Shown here: piece after piece, positions 1-10,799 of the stretch
Layout: every line of letters starts with the position of its first letter
How positions within the stretch are numbered: position 1 is the stretch's first letter
Source of the DNA: Pomphorhynchus laevis
Taxonomy: Eukaryota; Acanthocephala; Palaeacanthocephala; Echinorhynchida; Pomphorhynchidae
Length of the DNA stretch: 64,000 nucleotides
Assembly (NCBI GenBank): GCA_012934845.2
Contig: WNNJ02000758.1
Location: forward strand, 1-64,000
Direction: 5' to 3'
Notes under the pieces: model-generated
Databases searched by the model: none
The model's input: the letters and a program-made list of their open reading frames with translations, nothing else
Told to the model about the DNA's origin: nothing
Made by a program: the position numbers and the translations under genes

Positions 1-2
1 AC

Positions 3-421
3 CTTTAGAAAGACATGCACAATACAACAAATTTCTAAGAGAGTTTGCACATAGTATGAAAAACCGTGTAGTCTACAACTCAGTTAGATATTTTGACACC
101 AGCGTAAAAATTTCCTTTGCTACCCAGGACCTCCTGGAGAGCTTTGAGAGGTACTTCGTCGCTAACTTCTGCGACATTGCTGAATTTGAGAGGAAATCTA
201 TTATGGCCTCCTTAAAAATAAGTAATCTTCCTACACAGATGGAGGAAGAAGACATCTATCTCATTAGTAAGATATGCGAGCAGTTCAAGAAATGTCATTT
301 ACTATTCATCAAGCCCTCTAAGCCGTCTAAGCCGGTACCTGATTCTATTTCTCAGGCAGCAACCAGGATGTCCGACAGCGAGCTGTTGTCGATTATGGAT
401 CAGCGTTTGGTTTCGTTATAA
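3..421 (+). pseudogene. LINE-A ORF1 (gag-like), C-terminal part, copy A
   Basis: An open frame runs from the window edge to a stop at 421. It continues the frame that in copy B starts at about 9890. The protein holds an RRM-like stretch (KISNLPTQMEEEDIYLISK) and then a basic Lys-Pro tail. The zinc knuckle that copy C keeps (C-x2-C-x3-H-x6-C, near 18900-18960) is not present between the RRM-like part and the tail, so copies A and B derive from a source with an internal ORF1 deletion. After 421, another frame (556-765) carries two units of a Gly/Lys-rich repeat beginning GKLI-x-QK. Confidence 0.7.
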
Positions 422-550
422 AGAGAGGTCCAAGCGTTAATAGTGGCATCTATATCAAATCTATTCGTAAATCCAGAACTTCCTATTTCTTCACTCAAGA
501 CCTCGAACAAAAGGGGGCCTCTGCTCACGCCGTCCCCCCAATCAAGATTG

Positions 551-738
551 GAAAGTTGATCAGGCAGAAACAATGGGGAAATGATGATACTGCCCAGGGG
601 CAAGTACCAACCCTAGATGGAGCTAGCGGTAGGAAGTCTTCTGTTGGGAAGCTAATCCAACAGAAGACTAATAGGGGAAATAAAGATACTGCCAAGGGGC
701 AAGTACCTTCCTTGGAGGGGGCTAGTGGTAGGAAGGGC
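551..738 (+). repeat. Two-unit tandem duplication in the ORF1 tail of LINE-A
   Basis: Two units of about 93 bp encode GKLIRQK...DTAQGQVPTLDGASGRK and GKLIQQK...DTAKGQVPSLEGASGRK. Copy B has the same two units (about 10552-10739). Copy C has only one equivalent (KIGKLLKAKDKSALMENED), so the duplication arose in the A/B lineage. Confidence 0.75.
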
Positions 739-798
739 AACCTTCCTGCACCTAGCTTTGTCTAGGTAGGCAATCCCCCATCCAAATAATCCATCACA

Positions 799-3190
799 AT
801 GCAGAGTACTCGTGAGCCTTTTTCACTGAATATCCTTCAGTGGAACTCGGGAGGTGCTTCCGCCCTTAGACTTCTATCTGGTAGAGATGCAGATGTTATA
901 GTCCTTCAGAGAACGCGGTCTATCCGTCTCCCCCAGGACATTACTCGATTTATTCCAAAGCATATATGTTCCCACTATACTCCGTACATAACCCCACCTC
1001 ACTCCTCTTCATCTCAAGGACTCTTGACATTAGTTAAGTGCTCCTTTAGGTCCTCCCTCCTATTAAACTACTCATGTCCAGCCCTTTCTTGTTTAGTAGT
1101 TTACTCAGTAAGAACGGTAAACGCATAAGCCTAGCCAATGTCTACATCCGTCCAGGGGAAATTCACAAGAACCGTTACCTCCTGGATGGTATTATTAACA
1201 GCGGTTATGACATGATACTTGGGGACTTCAACGACAGAACTGGTCGTTGGATCAATGCAGCACTTCGCAGAGCTAGGAACGATTACTTTATTCACAAACC
1301 ACCTGCCCCCACCTTTCATTGCACATCAACAAATTCTATCCTCGACATTTTACTGCTTCACTCGAGGTGGTTGTTAAAACCCCTCTGCACGGAGCAGTCG
1401 CGCCAGCAATTGTCCACCTCTCATGACCTAATTCGTTGGAGAATTGAGGAAGATATGTTGCTTCAAAGGAGGTTTCACTTTGATTTAATCAGAGTGGCCT
1501 TCTTTAAAGCGGCTTTCCAACTCTTTCCCCGAATAGGAAATGAGAGTCTGACCAAATTTAATACCTACCTCTTTTCGCAAGCTACTGCGATTCTATCGAC
1601 TACCTATAAAGGTCGTATATACAATCCCACTCCAACGAAACTCAAGGTTCTAGCGAAACTGCTTAACCTCCCTAATCTCTCTGTTTCCGCCAGACAGGCT
1701 CTCTCGAATGAATACTGGAGCACTAGATATAGGTTCCAGCTGAGTAGGGATAGGACGAGTATTGCTCGTCTTAATCCTTCTCAGTCTTCCTTTTGGAAGA
1801 TTTTCAAGAAGGAGAAGTTTGTTTGCTGGAAGGATAGAGCATTGGGTTGGATAGGGAATGTAGGCCTTGATAAAGTTTTAGAGGAGTCACTAGCCCTACA
1901 CAACTATGGAGCCACTCAATCACCTCAACCAATCCCGCCTTGGTGTAACTTCAGAAGTAGGGATCTATCTGTTACGGATATCCTAAACTTCTGGGGTCCA
2001 CTCCCGGTCACCTCCAAATCCGTCGCTCCACTTTCTTCTCGGGTATGTCAGCTTTTGACAGCTGATCAGAGAAGAGAGGTGGCCGTCACAATGCTTTTAG
2101 CCTCCCCATCCGATGTAGCAGGCATCAATATTAGTAAGCGTGTTTTTATTCCTACGAAATAATCCTGCTCATGCCCTAAATATCTGCGACACATTTCGAT
2201 TCAAAATGCCCTCGTGTCGATTTACGAAAAAGCGCTTGCGCGTAAAATCCGCGACTACCTGAGTAGGCGTAATTTGATCCCTCCAGGTTTTCATGGGTTC
2301 GTTAAAGGTCGCTCGGTCCATTCAGCAGTAGGTGAAGTGGAACAGTTTTGTCGGGAGAATAGCTATCGTTTAGTTGTGGCTGTTTTCCTCGACTTTTCTG
2401 CTGCATTTGACCGTATCTCCATTTCCTTTGTGATCTCTTCTCTCAGGTCTCTCGGGTTGCCTGCGCGAATTGTGAACAGGGTGGAGATTCTGCTGTACAC
2501 CAAGCGATTTTACTATGAAGACGACCTTGATGCGCGTCAGTTATACCCTATTACGGGTGTGCTTCAAGGTTCCCCACTTTCTCCTATCTTATATCTTGCT
2601 TCCTCCATTGAACTCTTTAAAATATTTAAACGCGAACAACGTCTAGTGGTATATGCTGATGATACCACAGCCCTGTTTTCTGGACGCAGGTGCAAAGACA
2701 TAGTCTCGGACATCAGCCGTTTCTTTTAAGATTAAAAGACCAGTTACCCAAGTCCAATCTTATTTTAAACTCCGCCAAATCGCAGGTGGTTGTCTTTCAT
2801 GGCGCCCCTGCAACAAAGCAAAAGCTCAAGAGATTAGCACTCTCGCTCTATCTCTTCATTTCGACTTAATCAACCACTCCCTGTCTTCACCAGTCGAGTA
2901 AAATACCTGGGGTTCACCGTTACGGTGAACTGGTCAGCGAAAGCTGACATGGATATACTTTAACGTATCCTGAAGAAAGCTAGATCGGCTCTGAAACGGG
3001 CTCAGCATCTGTCATTGAAAGAAAAAACTCAGGTGCGCCTTTGGGGCACCTGGGCTATTTCGGGATTAGTCTTCTTTTCGAGAGGACGTCCCCAGAGCAA
3101 AGGCTAAGGTTTCTTAAGCTCCTCGTCTCTCGTTTACCCAGCATAGTCCGTCTCGATTGGATTCTTCGGGGGGGTGAAAGACCCTGGGTG
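799..3190 (+). pseudogene. LINE-A ORF2, endonuclease-reverse transcriptase, copy A
   Basis: The frame opens at ATG 799 (MQSTREPFSLNILQWNSGG, the usual endonuclease N terminus) and shifts near 1100 into 1074-2162. There the catalytic loop ILGDFNDRTGRW and the histidine motif TSHDLIRW complete an APE-like endonuclease. The RT follows at 2214-2729: FHGFVKGRSVHSAV, motif A FLDFSAAFDRIS, motif B GVLQGSPLSPILY and motif C VVYADDTTALF. A C-terminal part with no RNase H signature follows in further frames (FTSRVKYLGFTVTV near 2900). At least three frame changes separate these blocks, so no full ORF2 can be made. The role in a live relative is nicking of target DNA and target-primed reverse transcription. 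Confidence 0.88.
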
Positions 3191-3390
3191 GTTTAGTCGG
3201 AAGTCGGCGTGTTGGATCGGTTGGGGGCTCAGATCCCCTTGGATTTGAGGCCGTAAGTGCAGGGAAGACAAAGAAGAAGATGCAAATAAGATATTGTCTA
3301 AACTCGGATTGTGTCTTATACTATTTTATTTTATTTTATTTTGATGTTTTTCTGTGTTAGTTAACAAAGTCTTTATTTATTTATTTATTT

Positions 3391-4329
3391 ACATCACATA
3401 TGCTTTATGCATCGCAAGCAATACACCTTCAGATAAAATCTTAGCATGACAAATTTAAAAGGGGTTGCCATATATCCAACCATCTTTCCCTCCTATCTTG
3501 GTTCACTATTAACCTTCATGTTGATTTTTTTGCGTGTTGTTACCTTTAGTTTTTTATTGTCACTCTGCATCCTACTTACACCTTGATTATCTTAATGATT
3601 CGCGCTCTGCCGCTCTAGCTCTACGATCAAGTAATTATCTACTTTTCCACGTCCCTCCGCACTCAACCGATTATGGTCTTCGATCTTTTATCGTCGTTGC
3701 TCCACTAGCCTTGAATTCTTTCGAAACTTACGTCCGTTATTCCTAGTCGCTTCCACTCTCCAACACATTTCTATCATACCCCTTCAACGAACCACTCACT
3801 GTTTATGTGCCCCGACTTCTTGTCACATTCCACTCATTGCCTTTATCTTCAAAATATTTCCTACAATTTCATCAACAAATTCATTTCACATTTTTTTGTC
3901 TCTGACATGGGTTTGTAACCGCGCATAGGCAAGCAGTTATCACTATAAAAATATACATATCTATATACATAAATTGAAAAAACAGTATGATCATCATGTC
4001 TCAGAAATAAGGTTGTTGATCTGCACACTGAACGTGATAGAAAATAGAATTAATATCAAGAAAATGAAATAAAAAATTACAAAAATAAAATAAGTAAAAA
4101 TTCAATAAATAATTATCCGAATTTGAACGAAATTAAAAAAATTGCATCACCCTAAATGAAACTAAATTGTTACGTGGCTTTACATTGCGATGATCTTGGA
4201 GATAATGATTAAAGCATGCTTTTCTCATCGATTTTGTTTGATTCAAAAAGTTCATCAATTTTTACGGTCCCAAGGAATCAGACCATGAAGAGCTGCTCCT
4301 GAAAATCCGTGCCAAATCAGGGGAATTAG
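3391..4329 (+). mobile_element. AT-rich stretch with an old L2-type 3' fragment (about 3480-3960)
   Basis: The frame 3534-3746 ends HSTDYGLRSFIVVAPLALNS. This matches the C-terminal signature of the window's L2-type family (NNYGLRSFLAAASLAWNQ in the copy ending at 52350). Shortly after comes a sequence resembling the family's 3' end (TTTGTAACCGCGCATAGGC against GTAAGCGTGTGCTGTCACGC). The flanks, 3391-3480 and 3960-4329, are AT-rich with no gene or element that I recognise. Confidence 0.5.
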
Positions 4330-5160
4330 ACATTTCTGCATCTTACCTAAATCTAACCCACCTAAATTTCCAACTCACCTAAATCCACTCTTCTTCCTTT
4401 ACAACGCATCATCAGCGCAGCCGTCCGAATTCTCCTTAGTCTTCGTCGCTTTGATCATAAATTCCACCATCTTGCTTCTCTCGATTTGCCTACCATTTAT
4501 TCTAGTGTTCAAATTCGTCTTCTCATTGCGTTCCGCCTTGTAACTTTTCATACCATTTCTTTTCTCAACCTTGAGGAGTTAGGGGCGGAAACCTGATAGC
4601 ATAGCAGTTCCTCCTTATCACCTCTAATCCTTATTCTGATACAATGTCTGTTATTAATTAGTCAATTCATAAAAATGACTTTTATTTTAAATTTCAAATT
4701 TTTATTTTAACTTGATTTAAATTATAAAAAATCTAAAACAATTATTAATGTTATTATTTAATTATTAAATTTTGATTTAGCATTATTATGTTTTGTTTAT
4801 TTTATAATTATATTAAATACATATACTCAGTCAGCTGATTTGATTCCTTTTCTCGACAATTCTCGTCCTGTTTGCTGTTCCTTGCGTTTCTGTAATTCCC
4901 TTATTTTACGTCCCAAACTATTCTACCTCTTTTGGCTTCCGCTCCTTTGTTGTGGATGAACCTCTCTTGTGGAATAATCTGTCCATTTATATCTCCGCCA
5001 ATCAACATTAATGCCGTGCTTCAAACGCCTTATCCGATGTCATTTAAACAATTAATTAATAAACCTTATGACTTCTGCTATTTTTTTTGTTAGGGGACTT
5101 GTAAGCGTGCAGCTGTCACGCATTTGCCATATTGAATAAATTATTATTAATTCCTGACTA
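4330..5160 (+). mobile_element. L2-type LINE, 3' end of ORF2 plus 3' tail, split by R-A
   Basis: The left part (about 4390-4574) encodes the segment corresponding to LQRIINSAFRVLFRLRSFDH in the long copy (TTACAACGCATCATCAGCGCAG here). The right part (4853-5160) encodes NYSTSFGFRSFVVDEPLLWN and ends with the family's 3' hairpin sequence (CTTGTAAGCGTGCAGCTGTCACG, shortened here) and an ATAAATTATTATTA tail. A 278-bp R-A repeat interrupts the two halves, so R-A is the younger insertion. The copy is 5'-truncated and has stops. Confidence 0.75.
4575..4852 (-). repeat. R-A repeat inserted in an L2-type copy
   Basis: The block is the reverse complement of much of 40803-41150: both share a start near ACTGAGTcTAcaTATTTAAT, a long AT-rich middle, ATAAAAGTCATTTTTATG, and an end with a CTGCTATGCTATCAG palindrome and GTTTC. 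Here it sits cleanly between two halves of one L2-type copy, which defines its approximate ends. There is no coding capacity. Partial relatives lie at 42698, 53262 and 60032. Class unknown: it could be a short non-autonomous element or a terminal piece of a Penelope-like element. Confidence 0.7.
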
Positions 5161-5515
5161 GTTGAAACAATTTCCTTGATATTAGCTAATTAAAACAAAC
5201 AAAAAAATTTAACAGCTTAAACACACGACTAACGACTTGAGAAGGCTCCGACAGCTACGAAGTGGCATTGAAGACAAGCTTAAATAATAATAAGTATTAT
5301 TATTAATAATATTTATTAAGTACGTTTTTTTAATATTTTTTGAAAAAGAACAGCTAATTTACAGAAATTAGGTGCCCGTAAACGGGCCTATATATGAGAT
5401 TTATTAAGTGTGTACGTAGTTAATAATAAATTACTACTTACAATATAAATAACATACAATATAAATAACATACAATCTTAAATTACTACTCACAAAGTAT
5501 CACTGGTTAATACAC
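5161..5515. other. AT-rich spacer with a GC hairpin, probable 5' leader of the RLE element
   Basis: No gene is seen. A perfect hairpin GCCCGT-AA-ACGGGC lies at 5374-5387, followed by a short direct repeat (ACATACAATATAAATA twice, about 5450-5480), then the first ORF of the RLE copy. The leader assignment is inferred from position only. Confidence 0.4.
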
Positions 5516-7905
5516 ATGTCTGAGGGAATACCATTGAATACAAAGCTGTGTTGCACATGCAATGGACAATCAGCAAAATGTAGGGGATGCAAATGTGCGA
5601 AGGCTCATCGTGCATGCACAAGCTGCAGAGCACAAAATTGCAGCAATCATCATCAAACAATTGGTTCGAACTTCTCTCCTGAAACTTTGAATGTGGTTCA
5701 ACTAACAAGCAGTATGAATGATGTTGAGTTCGAGGAACATAGGCATTCAAACAGTATTGACATCGAATCGTTTTATGACGAAGTAATACATTGAACCCCT
5801 GACCTATTCTATCTATCACAATGCAATGCTAGCAAAGAACTGATACGAAATGTAACAGAAATACTAACTGAATTTAATCGGGGAGAAAAACGAAATCAGA
5901 ATACACTCAAGCGATTGACCGTATTGTTCCAAGTCATTCTGCAAAGACTAGAAACATGCGAAGTTAGTTCAATAAAAAACAATCGAGAGAAGATTAAAGC
6001 TATAGAAGGAAAATCGCATGTCTGATTTAATAGCAGAGGCTCGATACTTTCAATCAAAACGTGTTCTCAATACCAGACAAATGATAATCAATAGGGAACA
6101 TAACCCAGCAATATCAGCTAAATTAGTCAGGAAAGGCGTGATTGGCAAGGCTGCTAGATTACTTCAAGGTAATAATGCGCGAGGAGAGATTTTTTCTTTG
6201 AGTGATATCGTGGAAGACAAGACAGTAACAGAAAGGTTAAATACATTACATCCAAATGCTTTGGAGTTTTACAAAGACGGCGTATTAAAACATTCACTGA
6301 AGAACCGCGCAGAGCATCATTAAGCAAGATATCTCGAAGTAACCAAAGAACACATAATTAGGGCGGCAAAATCAACAAAAGGTTCAGCCGATCCATCAGG
6401 AACGGATGCATTTTGCTGGAATTCAATGCTTACATACTTTGGACAAGAATCACAGGCACTAGCAGAAAAAATTTGTAAATCCGCAACATTTATTTCTACG
6501 GAGAAGATACAGCCTCAGCACCTGAGTGCATATTTGGTATGTCACTTGATACATCTGGACAAAAACCTGAGATTTATCTGATTGGCATTGGATAAGTGAT
6601 GCGAAGAATTGTAGGTAAAACAATATTACGAATAGTGAAAAACGACTTGTCAGAAGTATGCGGACCTTTACAACTTTGTGCGGGCCAGCGATGTGGTACA
6701 GAAGTGGCAGTTCACTCGATTAGATCAGCCTTTGAAGCCTCGAAGAAAAACTGTGTATTACTGCTTGATGCGAGCTATGCATTTAACCGCATCAATAGGA
6801 ATCTCACTCTTAAAAGCATGCCATTTATATGTCCAGCGCTATCAAGAGTTCTGTGTAACACATATGGGGAAAACAACTCTAACCGTTCAATGGGGCATAC
6901 TATTCTCAGCAGAAGGATTCACACAAGATGATCCTCTATCCATGCCTGCCTTTGCTGCCGCGTCCCTACCACTAATTCAACGACTTCTAGATAGGACACC
7001 GGGTGTACTTCACAGGTGATAAGCAGATGATGGAGCTTGTGTGGGTAAACTAGAAGATTTAGAGCGATTATGAAAAGACATACTGGAATTGGGAGCGAGG
7101 TACGGTTATAACGTAAACCCTCAAAAATGTACAATTTTATTACACCGGATCGAACGTTATGATAATATAGCCTCATTCAAACATGCAAAGATGCAAATAT
7201 GCAAGAGTGGTGTAAAATTCTTGGGTAGCTTCATTGGAAATGATGCATTTACAGAAGCAAAAGTTAAAGAATAAATATCGGGTTGGCTCGATGTATTACA
7301 CACGATATTGCAAATGATATATTTAGACCCACATTCCGCTTATGTAATCTTAACTAAATCGGTTCAGCTACAATGGAATTACATAAAACGTACATGCCAA
7401 GTTAAAGAAGAGTGGTTCCAACACGCCACGAAATATTTACACAAAGAAATGCACCTAGCATGCTCGATATGGAATGCATTGATAATGAAATACGTATAGT
7501 TATAGGAATACCTCTGAGATATGGAGGCATAGGAATACGCGAGATCAGGGAACTGGCTGATATCGAATTCCGCAATTCAAAATCGTTAAGTATATCAATA
7601 TTGGAAGATGATACAGGAACAGACCAACGATCGAGACGACAGAGTAAAATTGAACAGATTTAAACATCAAGCAAAGCCAGAACAATTGGTGAACGTAATC
7701 ACTTGATTGAATTTTCCGATCGAGATGTCAAAACAATACTCATGCACGCTAGTATTAAAAGATCCTCCGTGGTTGCACCCGGTCAATCATAGTTCAGTAA
7801 AGGGGGTATCTAAACTCGAATTTTACGATGCAATTGCAGTGAGATATGATCTAGCAAGGAAACCGAAGCTGAAAAAATGTTCATGTGGGGAGGAATGTAA
7901 TGTCA
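5374..7905 (+). mobile_element. RLE-family non-LTR retrotransposon, copy 1, 3'-truncated
   Basis: Blocks in order: a Cys-rich N terminus at 5516-5794 (nine cysteines between residues 12 and 42, CCTCNGQSAKCRGCKC style); a helical basic linker at 6018-6323 (GKAARLL); RT from 6596 with LCAGQRCGTEVAVHSIR, motif A LLLDASYAFNRIN, motif B QDDPLSMPAFAAASLPLIQ; thumb YGYNVNPQKCTILL at 7089; and YGGIGIREIRELADIEF near 7520. It stops inside the zinc knuckle (KKCSCGEECNVTH near 7900), where L2-type sequence begins, so the restriction-like endonuclease is lost. Frames change several times. I recognise this protein architecture as a widespread animal retroelement type related to R2/NeSL/CRE-like LINEs, but cannot name the clade. 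Confidence 0.85.
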
Positions 7906-8572
7906 CGCACAGGAAAAATCTCCAATCCCCATCTCGTTCCAAACACAGATAAGTCCAAAATAACGTGGATGCTCCTCCGTAAACCAAAAATATCTCATCC
8001 CACTGTATCTTTTGACTCATCGATCATCCCCATAGTCCACAATCTCACTTTCTTAGGATTCCATTTCGATGATCATCTTTCCCTTAAACCCTTCGTCCGT
8101 GACAATGTCCGCTCGTCTAACTAATTCTCCGTGACATCCGGCGTATCCGCCGCCTTATCGACTTCCGTTCTTGTATGTCTCTTCTTTTATCGTTTCTTTT
8201 CCTAAAATCGATTACTGCCTTAGCCTTTTCGCCAATTCTCCAAAATCCATGATCCTACCCCTACAACGAATAATCAACACCGCCGTTCGAGTGCTCTTTC
8301 ATCTCCGTCGCTTCGACCACACATCCACATATCTCACCCAACTCTCCTGGCCCACCATCCACATCCGCACCAAACTCCGCATTGTCCTAGTAACTTTTCG
8401 TCTCATCGCTGTCGGCCTTCCATCGTTCATCAACCTTTCTTTATTAGACGACTATGACCCACCTCTCTATCGCTGCGTTCCCGTCATTTCCTCTTACTAC
8501 ACGTTCCCAATTACTCCAACAACTACGGTCTCCAATCCTTCCTCGTCGCCGCCTCACTTGCCTGGAATCAAC
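7906..8572 (+). mobile_element. L2-type LINE fragment (end of RT to C terminus)
   Basis: Frames 7885-8124 and 8171-8608 match the longest L2 copy at 51550-52190: KITWMLLRKPKI, a SLKPF-x-RDNVRSSN segment, LPLQRIINTAVRVLFHLRRFDH, and the end SSPPHLPGINR. It is 5'-truncated at the RT thumb and ends abruptly in a foldback palindrome rather than at the normal 3' tail. Confidence 0.85.
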
Positions 8573-8590
8573 AGGCAAGTGAGGCGGCGA
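8546..8590. repeat. Perfect 18-bp foldback at the L2/PLE-1 join
   Basis: Arms 8546-8563 and 8573-8590 are exact inverted copies (TCGCCGCCTCACTTGCCT and its complement) around a 9-bp spacer GGAATCAAC. The left arm belongs to the L2-type coding sequence. The right arm is an extra inverted copy; the sequence ATCAAC lies on both sides of it. Confidence 0.95.
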
Positions 8591-9886
8591 ATCAACTTAT
8601 TTTGTTAAGAATAAGGCTTTCTGGATAAATTTGGTTCACTAATTGAATAAAAATTATTAGAATTAAATACACATATATCATCAATGTATCGAAACATATA
8701 TTTCATATATTTATATTGTTTAGATTTAGTTTTTACACAGTTATGAACAAATTCATATTCTATAAAGCTTAAAAACAAGTCAGCTATAGTTGGGCTACTA
8801 TTACCACCCATTGGAACACCTTTTACTTGTCTAAATATAGATGTCCCTACATTCAAATAATTTTGATTTATCAAAATATTTAAGGATTCTATTAATTCAA
8901 TTTTATCCATATATTTATATTTACTTGATGGTTTAATTTTTGTTAGATAAGCGTTATAATTATTATAACATATATATGTATATCTTTTTCCGAATATAAG
9001 ATTAATTAATTTTACTAACGCTTTCTTTAATATCTACTAAACCTAGATTTGTATAAAGAGTACTAAAATCGTATGTATTTATATTTTGAAAATTTATTCC
9101 TTTTGTCTGTTCTAAAAATTTTTTTGTAGAATTAATACTGAAATAGTGTTTTATACCAGTATTAATTTCGATTACCTTGAAATATTTTTTAAAATATGCT
9201 TTAATTACTTTAAGTATTTTATTCATATAGACAGAAAGTGGTTTTAATGTACATTTAAACGCACTACATATGAACCTAGGTTTTATTGGATTTTTATGTA
9301 ATTTTGGATTCCAATATAATATAGGTATAGTTTTATTATCTAATTCAACCTTTATACCCTTTTTATTCATTATAGAACAGTGACTGGTAATAATTGTTTC
9401 CAAACTCAACTCACTACGTTCATATGTTGGATTTACATTTAAATCATTAGAATTAACCTCTTTCATTAGTATATCATAATAAAGCTTTTTGCATATGAAG
9501 ACAAAGTATATTACTAGCTTTATCAATAGTTGTTATTATATAGTTATCCTTTAATTTAGTAAGTTCTTTATACATATCTTTATTAATTTTATCTTTCCTT
9601 TTGTAATTGTTTGCTATTTTAATTTTATTTTTAATTTTATCAAATATATAATCTTTCCAAATTTTTATCTTAGATATATTCGAGCTTTCACTATTAATCA
9701 GCTTACTAAAGTAATCATTTAAGTTATTATATAACGAATTGTAAATTTTATTTTTGTCGTTGCTATTATTTAATCTATATTCATACCCTCTTGATAGCAG
9801 CTTTCTTAATTCACTATTTTCAATTAATTCTAGATTATGGGTACATATATGTTCATTTATTTTATCAAAACTAAGACTTTTACAAT
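8591..9886 (-). mobile_element. Penelope-like element 1 (PLE-1), reverse-transcriptase part
   Basis: On the minus strand: an N-terminal segment at 9899-9474 (KDNYIITTIDKAS, LSRGYEYRLNN), then 9526-9002 with PILYWNPKLHKNPIKPRFIC and the motif A region TYDFSTLYTNLG, then 8910-8605 with GVPMGGNSSPTIADLFL (motif B) and the catalytic FRYIDDICVFN. These are the signature blocks of Penelope-like RTs, not of LINEs. The copy stops just after the YIDD motif. The C-terminal GIY-YIG endonuclease is missing here but appears for the same family at 24733-25260 and 63330-64000. Two frame changes are visible. Confidence 0.88.
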
Positions 9887-9888
9887 TT

Positions 9889-10421
9889 TGGAAATTCAAG
9901 ACAACAAGGTTAGTGGATCTTCTTATATTGATGGGAATTTTGGGGAATTACTTTCCCAGATCCCCAAGATTCCAAATTCGGGGATAATCATTTTAAAAAA
10001 GCCTTTAGAAAGACATGCACAATACAACAAATTTCTAAGAGAGTTTGCACATAGTATGAAAAACCGTGTAGTCTACAACTCAGTTAGATATTTTGACACC
10101 AGCGTAAAAATTTCCTTTGCTACCCAGGACCTCCTGGAGAGCTTTGAGAGGTACTTCGTCGCTAACTTCTGCGACATTGCTGAATTTGAGAGGAAATCTA
10201 TTATGGCCTCCTTAAAAATAAGTAATCTTCCTACACAGATGGAGGAAGAAGACATCTATCTCATTAGTAAGATATGCGAGCAGTTCAAGAAATGTCATTT
10301 ACTATTCATCAAGCCCTCTAAGCCGTCTAAGCCGGTACCTGATTCTATTTCTCAGGCAGCAACCAGGATGTCCGACAGCGAGCTGTTGTCGATTATGGAT
10401 CAGCGTTTGGTTTCGTTATAA
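9889..10421 (+). pseudogene. LINE-A ORF1, copy B
   Basis: The frame is open from the PLE-1 join: QDNKVSGSSYIDGNFGELL, then the RRM-like part and the Lys-Pro tail identical to copy A. The first ATG reported upstream (9837) lies in PLE-1 sequence, so it is not the native start. The next frame, 10443-10766, carries the same two-unit GKLI repeat as copy A and is longer than in A because of one extra C near 10540. Confidence 0.7.
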
Positions 10422-10799
10422 AGAGAGGTCCAAGCGTTAATAGTGGCATCTATATCAAATCTATTCGTAAATCCAGAACTTCCTATTTCTTCACTCAAGA
10501 CCTCGAACAAAAGGGGGCCTCTGCTCACGCCGTCCCCCCCAATCAAGATTGGAAAGTTGATCAGGCAGAAACAATGGGGAAATGATGATACTGCCCAGGG
10601 GCAAGTACCAACCCTAGATGGAGCTAGCGGTAGGAAGTCTTCTGTTGGGAAGCTAATCCAACAGAAGACTAATAGGGGAAATAAAGATACTGCCAAGGGG
10701 CAAGTACCTTCCTTGGAGGGGGCTAGTGGTAGGAAGGGCAACCTTCCTGCACCTAGCTTTGTCTAGGTAGGCAATCCCCCATCCAAATAATCCATCACA

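Larger units (their letters stand above)
1..3390 (+). mobile_element. LINE-A copy A, non-LTR retrotransposon (I/Jockey-like, clade uncertain)
   Basis: Order on the plus strand: end of ORF1, an apurinic-type endonuclease, a reverse transcriptase, and a 3' part ending in TTTTA and TTTA runs near 3320-3390. The window starts inside ORF1, so the 5' end is not seen. Copy B (9887-12456) matches it almost base for base to about 2450; copies C and D are diverged. ORF2 lies in several frames, so this copy is not functional. No target-site duplication can be judged because the left end is missing. Clade: the RT and gag-like ORF1 of copy C suggest the I/Jockey group, but this is a guess from motif style. 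Confidence 0.9.
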
